This document shows positions 61,757-64,000 of a DNA stretch of 64,000 nt, in pieces. The position numbers and the translations under genes were made by a program. Position 1 is the first letter of the stretch; each line of letters starts with the position of its first letter. Source of the stretch: Puteibacter caeruleilacunae (GTDB lineage Bacteria; Bacteroidota; Bacteroidia; Bacteroidales; Prolixibacteraceae). The notes under the pieces were generated by a model. The model searched no databases and was not told the origin of the DNA. It worked only from the letters and a program-made list of their open reading frames with translations. The DNA lies in the NCBI GenBank assembly GCA_005217565.1, contig SJCO01000004.1, positions 434,001-498,000 on the forward strand, read 5' to 3'.

Positions 61757-64000
61757 TTAGAAAGTCATTTGTACCCCAAGGTTAAATACTTTATTAGGAG
61801 GGATTGCAGCTGAATCTCCAGACTTCGTCTCTGGGTCAACCAGCTTTAAATCCGACCATGTATACAGGTTAGTTCCATTCATAAACACTCGAATTGAGCT
61901 AATACCTTTGTCCTTTAATTTCTGTCCTTTAAAGCGATAAGATATTTCGGCATTCTTCAAACGGATATATGAAGCATCACGGAACCAGAAATCTGATGTT
62001 TTATAGTTATGATTTGCAGTTGAACTTGAAGCTGTCATTCGTGGATGTTCAATAACCTCACCATTGGCAAAGCGCTCAGGAGTCCATCTGTTCAACATCA
62101 ACTCTGATCCATTATTAAATCCATTGAAAAAAGGATATCTAAAGCGACCATTAATGTTATAAGTAACATCTGTTACTCCCTGGAACATTACATCAACCGA
62201 TAAGCCTTTCCAGCTGAATCCGGTACCAAAACCAAACGTTGTTTTTGGCAACGAAGTATTATCAAACCATTGTACATCATATTTGTCAATGATGTTATCT
62301 CCATTCAAGTCTTTATATTTCAAATCACCAGCTTGTAACTTGGCGGTATATCCCGACGCTACCGGATCTCCTTCTTGTCTTTCTGATCCATCTTGAATAT
62401 CACTCAATCGATTAATCTCATCCTGTGTATAGAAGCCATCGAATACTAACCCTTCTACCTGATCAATTGAATTTCCTGTTTTAGCCATCCAAGGATACTT
62501 CTGTGGTACTTCATCAATAAAGACTAACTTATTTTTGGAGTAGTTATAGTTACCTCTCACATAATAATCTACTTTCCCGATCTTATCTTTCCATGAAGCA
62601 GTGATTTCATACCCTTTATTATCAATCACCTTAATATTGGCATTAGGAAGAGGCGCTGCCACAATTGTTGGCAGTGATTGCTGCTGGGCTAGAATATCGG
62701 TACGATGATAGAAGAAAAACTCACCATCAACACTCAAGCGACTATCAAACCACTTGGTTTCAACAGCATAATTTTGTTGCTCGTTTTTCTCCCAACTAAC
62801 ATCTTTATTTCCGATAGCCTTCTCTCCAGCACTTCCTTGAGTTGCTGGCGACATTCCAAACCTATAACCTCCACTTGACAAAGTCATCACATCAAAATAA
62901 TAAAAGCGACGTACCCCTTTATCATTACCTGAATAACCAAATGAGCCACGAAGTTTCAAGAATGAAAGAATATTATTCTTAGGTATAAACTTTTCTTTGG
63001 TTACTACCCATCCTGCAGAAACCGCAGGAAAAAATCCATAACGATTACTTTTTGCAAAGTTCTCCGATCCATTTAATCCGAAGTTTCCTTCTATAAAATA
63101 TTTAAACTTGTAATTGTACGACAATCTACTTGCATACTCTAAATATTTGAATGGCACATATTGAGGATCACTCCCATGCAGACTACGTTCTGACGCATTA
63201 AACACTGCCATACCACTTACATTGTGCCCTCCTGAAAATTCCCTTGAATAATTCAATGCTGTGCGAATATTCACTTTCTTCGAATTAATCGAAAAGCTTC
63301 TGGAATTACCCAGTTTTGTCTCTTTTTGATACTGATAAAAAGCCAGACTCCCATCCTCCTTAACATCGATATAGTAGATAGGGACATTCTTTGAAGCAGT
63401 CTGCTTACTGCTATGTCCGTTATCATACGCAACCTTAGCTTTAAAGGATAGTCCTTTAGTTATAAAGTCAAGTTTCTGCTTTAGCTGCAACGAAAACTGC
63501 ACTTTATTACTGCTGTTATGTGTATATCCATTATCATATAGTCCTGCATATACCGACTCGTGCGTAATGTGCGCATTATTGCCATTATACGGACGGGTAA
63601 TCTTTCCGTCTACGATACCTGAATATGCATCAGGAGGTGTCTGAAACATGTTATATACCAATGCTCCAATATTATCATTCGGCTGATGACGTTTGGCAAA
63701 CTGCCCAGCCAAATCAATACTAAACTCGGTGGTTTTGGTTAGATCAAAATCAAGATTTGAGCGCACATTATACCTTGCATAGTATGATCTATCATCATAG
63801 CCTACATCGAAATCACGGAAAATATCACGCTCGCGACTATAACCTGTAGAGACAAAATAGCGCAGCTTTTCTGTTCCTCCGGTCATGTTCAGCGTATATC
63901 GTTGCTGCGTGCCATAATCATTCGTTGCCCAGTCATAAAAGTCTTCACTTGGGTGAGTATATGGCGATGTACCATTTTTGAATAACTCAATATCAGTATA
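61757..64000 (-). CDS. SusC-family TonB-dependent transporter (N-terminus beyond window)
   Basis: The frame is open to the right edge (748 codons), so only the end of the plug region and the barrel are seen. The visible part begins YTDIELFKNGTSPYTHPSED and contains the SusC block NMTGGTEKLRYFVSTGYSRE, SAGWVVTKEKFIPKNNILSF, KLRGSFGYSGNDKGVRRFYY, and ends NKVFNLGVQMTF. The Met at 63886 is internal, not a start. Whether it has an STN domain cannot be told. Confidence 0.94.
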   Translation of the reverse strand, partial: YTDIELFKNGTSPYTHPSEDFYDWATNDYGTQQRYTLNMTGGTEKLRYFVSTGYSRERDIFRDFDVGYDDRSYYARYNVRSNLDFDLTKTTEFSIDLAGQFAKRHQPNDNIGALVYNMFQTPPDAYSGIVDGKITRPYNGNNAHITHESVYAGLYDNGYTHNSSNKVQFSLQLKQKLDFITKGLSFKAKVAYDNGHSSKQTASKNVPIYYIDVKEDGSLAFYQYQKETKLGNSRSFSINSKKVNIRTALNYSREFSGGHNVSGMAVFNASERSLHGSDPQYVPFKYLEYASRLSYNYKFKYFIEGNFGLNGSENFAKSNRYGFFPAVSAGWVVTKEKFIPKNNILSFLKLRGSFGYSGNDKGVRRFYYFDVMTLSSGGYRFGMSPATQGSAGEKAIGNKDVSWEKNEQQNYAVETKWFDSRLSVDGEFFFYHRTDILAQQQSLPTIVAAPLPNANIKVIDNKGYEITASWKDKIGKVDYYVRGNYNYSKNKLVFIDEVPQKYPWMAKTGNSIDQVEGLVFDGFYTQDEINRLSDIQDGSERQEGDPVASGYTAKLQAGDLKYKDLNGDNIIDKYDVQWFDNTSLPKTTFGFGTGFSWKGLSVDVMFQGVTDVTYNINGRFRYPFFNGFNNGSELMLNRWTPERFANGEVIEHPRMTASSSTANHNYKTSDFWFRDASYIRLKNAEISYRFKGQKLKDKGISSIRVFMNGTNLYTWSDLKLVDPETKSGDSAAIPPNKVFNLGVQMTF

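Overview
The window comes from an AT-rich member of the Bacteroidota, most likely a free-living or marine Bacteroidales or Cytophagales-like polysaccharide degrader. The evidence is several SusC/SusD pairs, four ECF sigma/FecR anti-sigma pairs, a two-component-propeller regulator, a type IX secretion (T9SS) sorting tail, a DUF4249 lipoprotein, and promoters of the Bacteroidota kind (TTG, about 20 bp, then TAnnTTTG or TAnnTTCG). No rRNA, tRNA, CRISPR array, phage or insertion sequence was recognised.

Left part (1-20.3 kb). A leftward ECF sigma/FecR pair runs off the left edge. A leftward glycoside-hydrolase operon follows: a Tat-type GH43-like lipoprotein, then two tandem GH116 enzymes. Next are a soluble PAS histidine kinase and, convergent with it, a membrane one-component regulator with a periplasmic propeller and an AraC DNA-binding domain but no kinase or receiver. 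Then come a rightward ECF sigma factor, a 600-bp gap with phased repeats, FecR, a SusC with an STN domain, and SusD. This is a polysaccharide utilisation locus (PUL A) whose transporter is probably under trans-envelope sigma/anti-sigma control.

Middle part (20.3-38.5 kb). A 55-residue Cys-rich protein, a LysR regulator, a YeiH-type transporter and a TauE/SafE-type exporter form a probable sulfite or sulfonate module; the last gene carries an in-frame TAG. After an intergenic repeat with large hairpins come a GH43-like lipoprotein and a TonB receptor separated by an 80-bp palindrome. Next are an Ogt/HhH-GPD alkylation-repair fusion, a T9SS-exported propeller protein, a sulfatase, and a four-gene ECF-FecR-TonB(STN)-DUF4249 uptake operon.

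Right part (38.5-64 kb), all leftward. Reading in transcription order: a SusC (cut by the right edge), SusD, SusC, SusD, terminator; then ECF sigma, FecR, SusC(STN), SusD, terminator; then a GH29-like enzyme, a GH101-like enzyme, GH172, a SusD-tail-plus-terminator remnant, a second GH172, and two GH172 remnants. GH101 points to mucin-type O-glycan cores, GH29-like to alpha-fucosyl or related caps, and GH172 to furanosides, so this looks like a PUL (PUL B) for an O-linked glycoprotein glycan with furanose decoration. The remnants show that it has been reshaped by duplication and deletion.

The three TonB receptors that carry an STN domain each sit beside an ECF/FecR pair. The two complete ones without STN do not. 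The regulatory wiring is therefore readable from the sequence.
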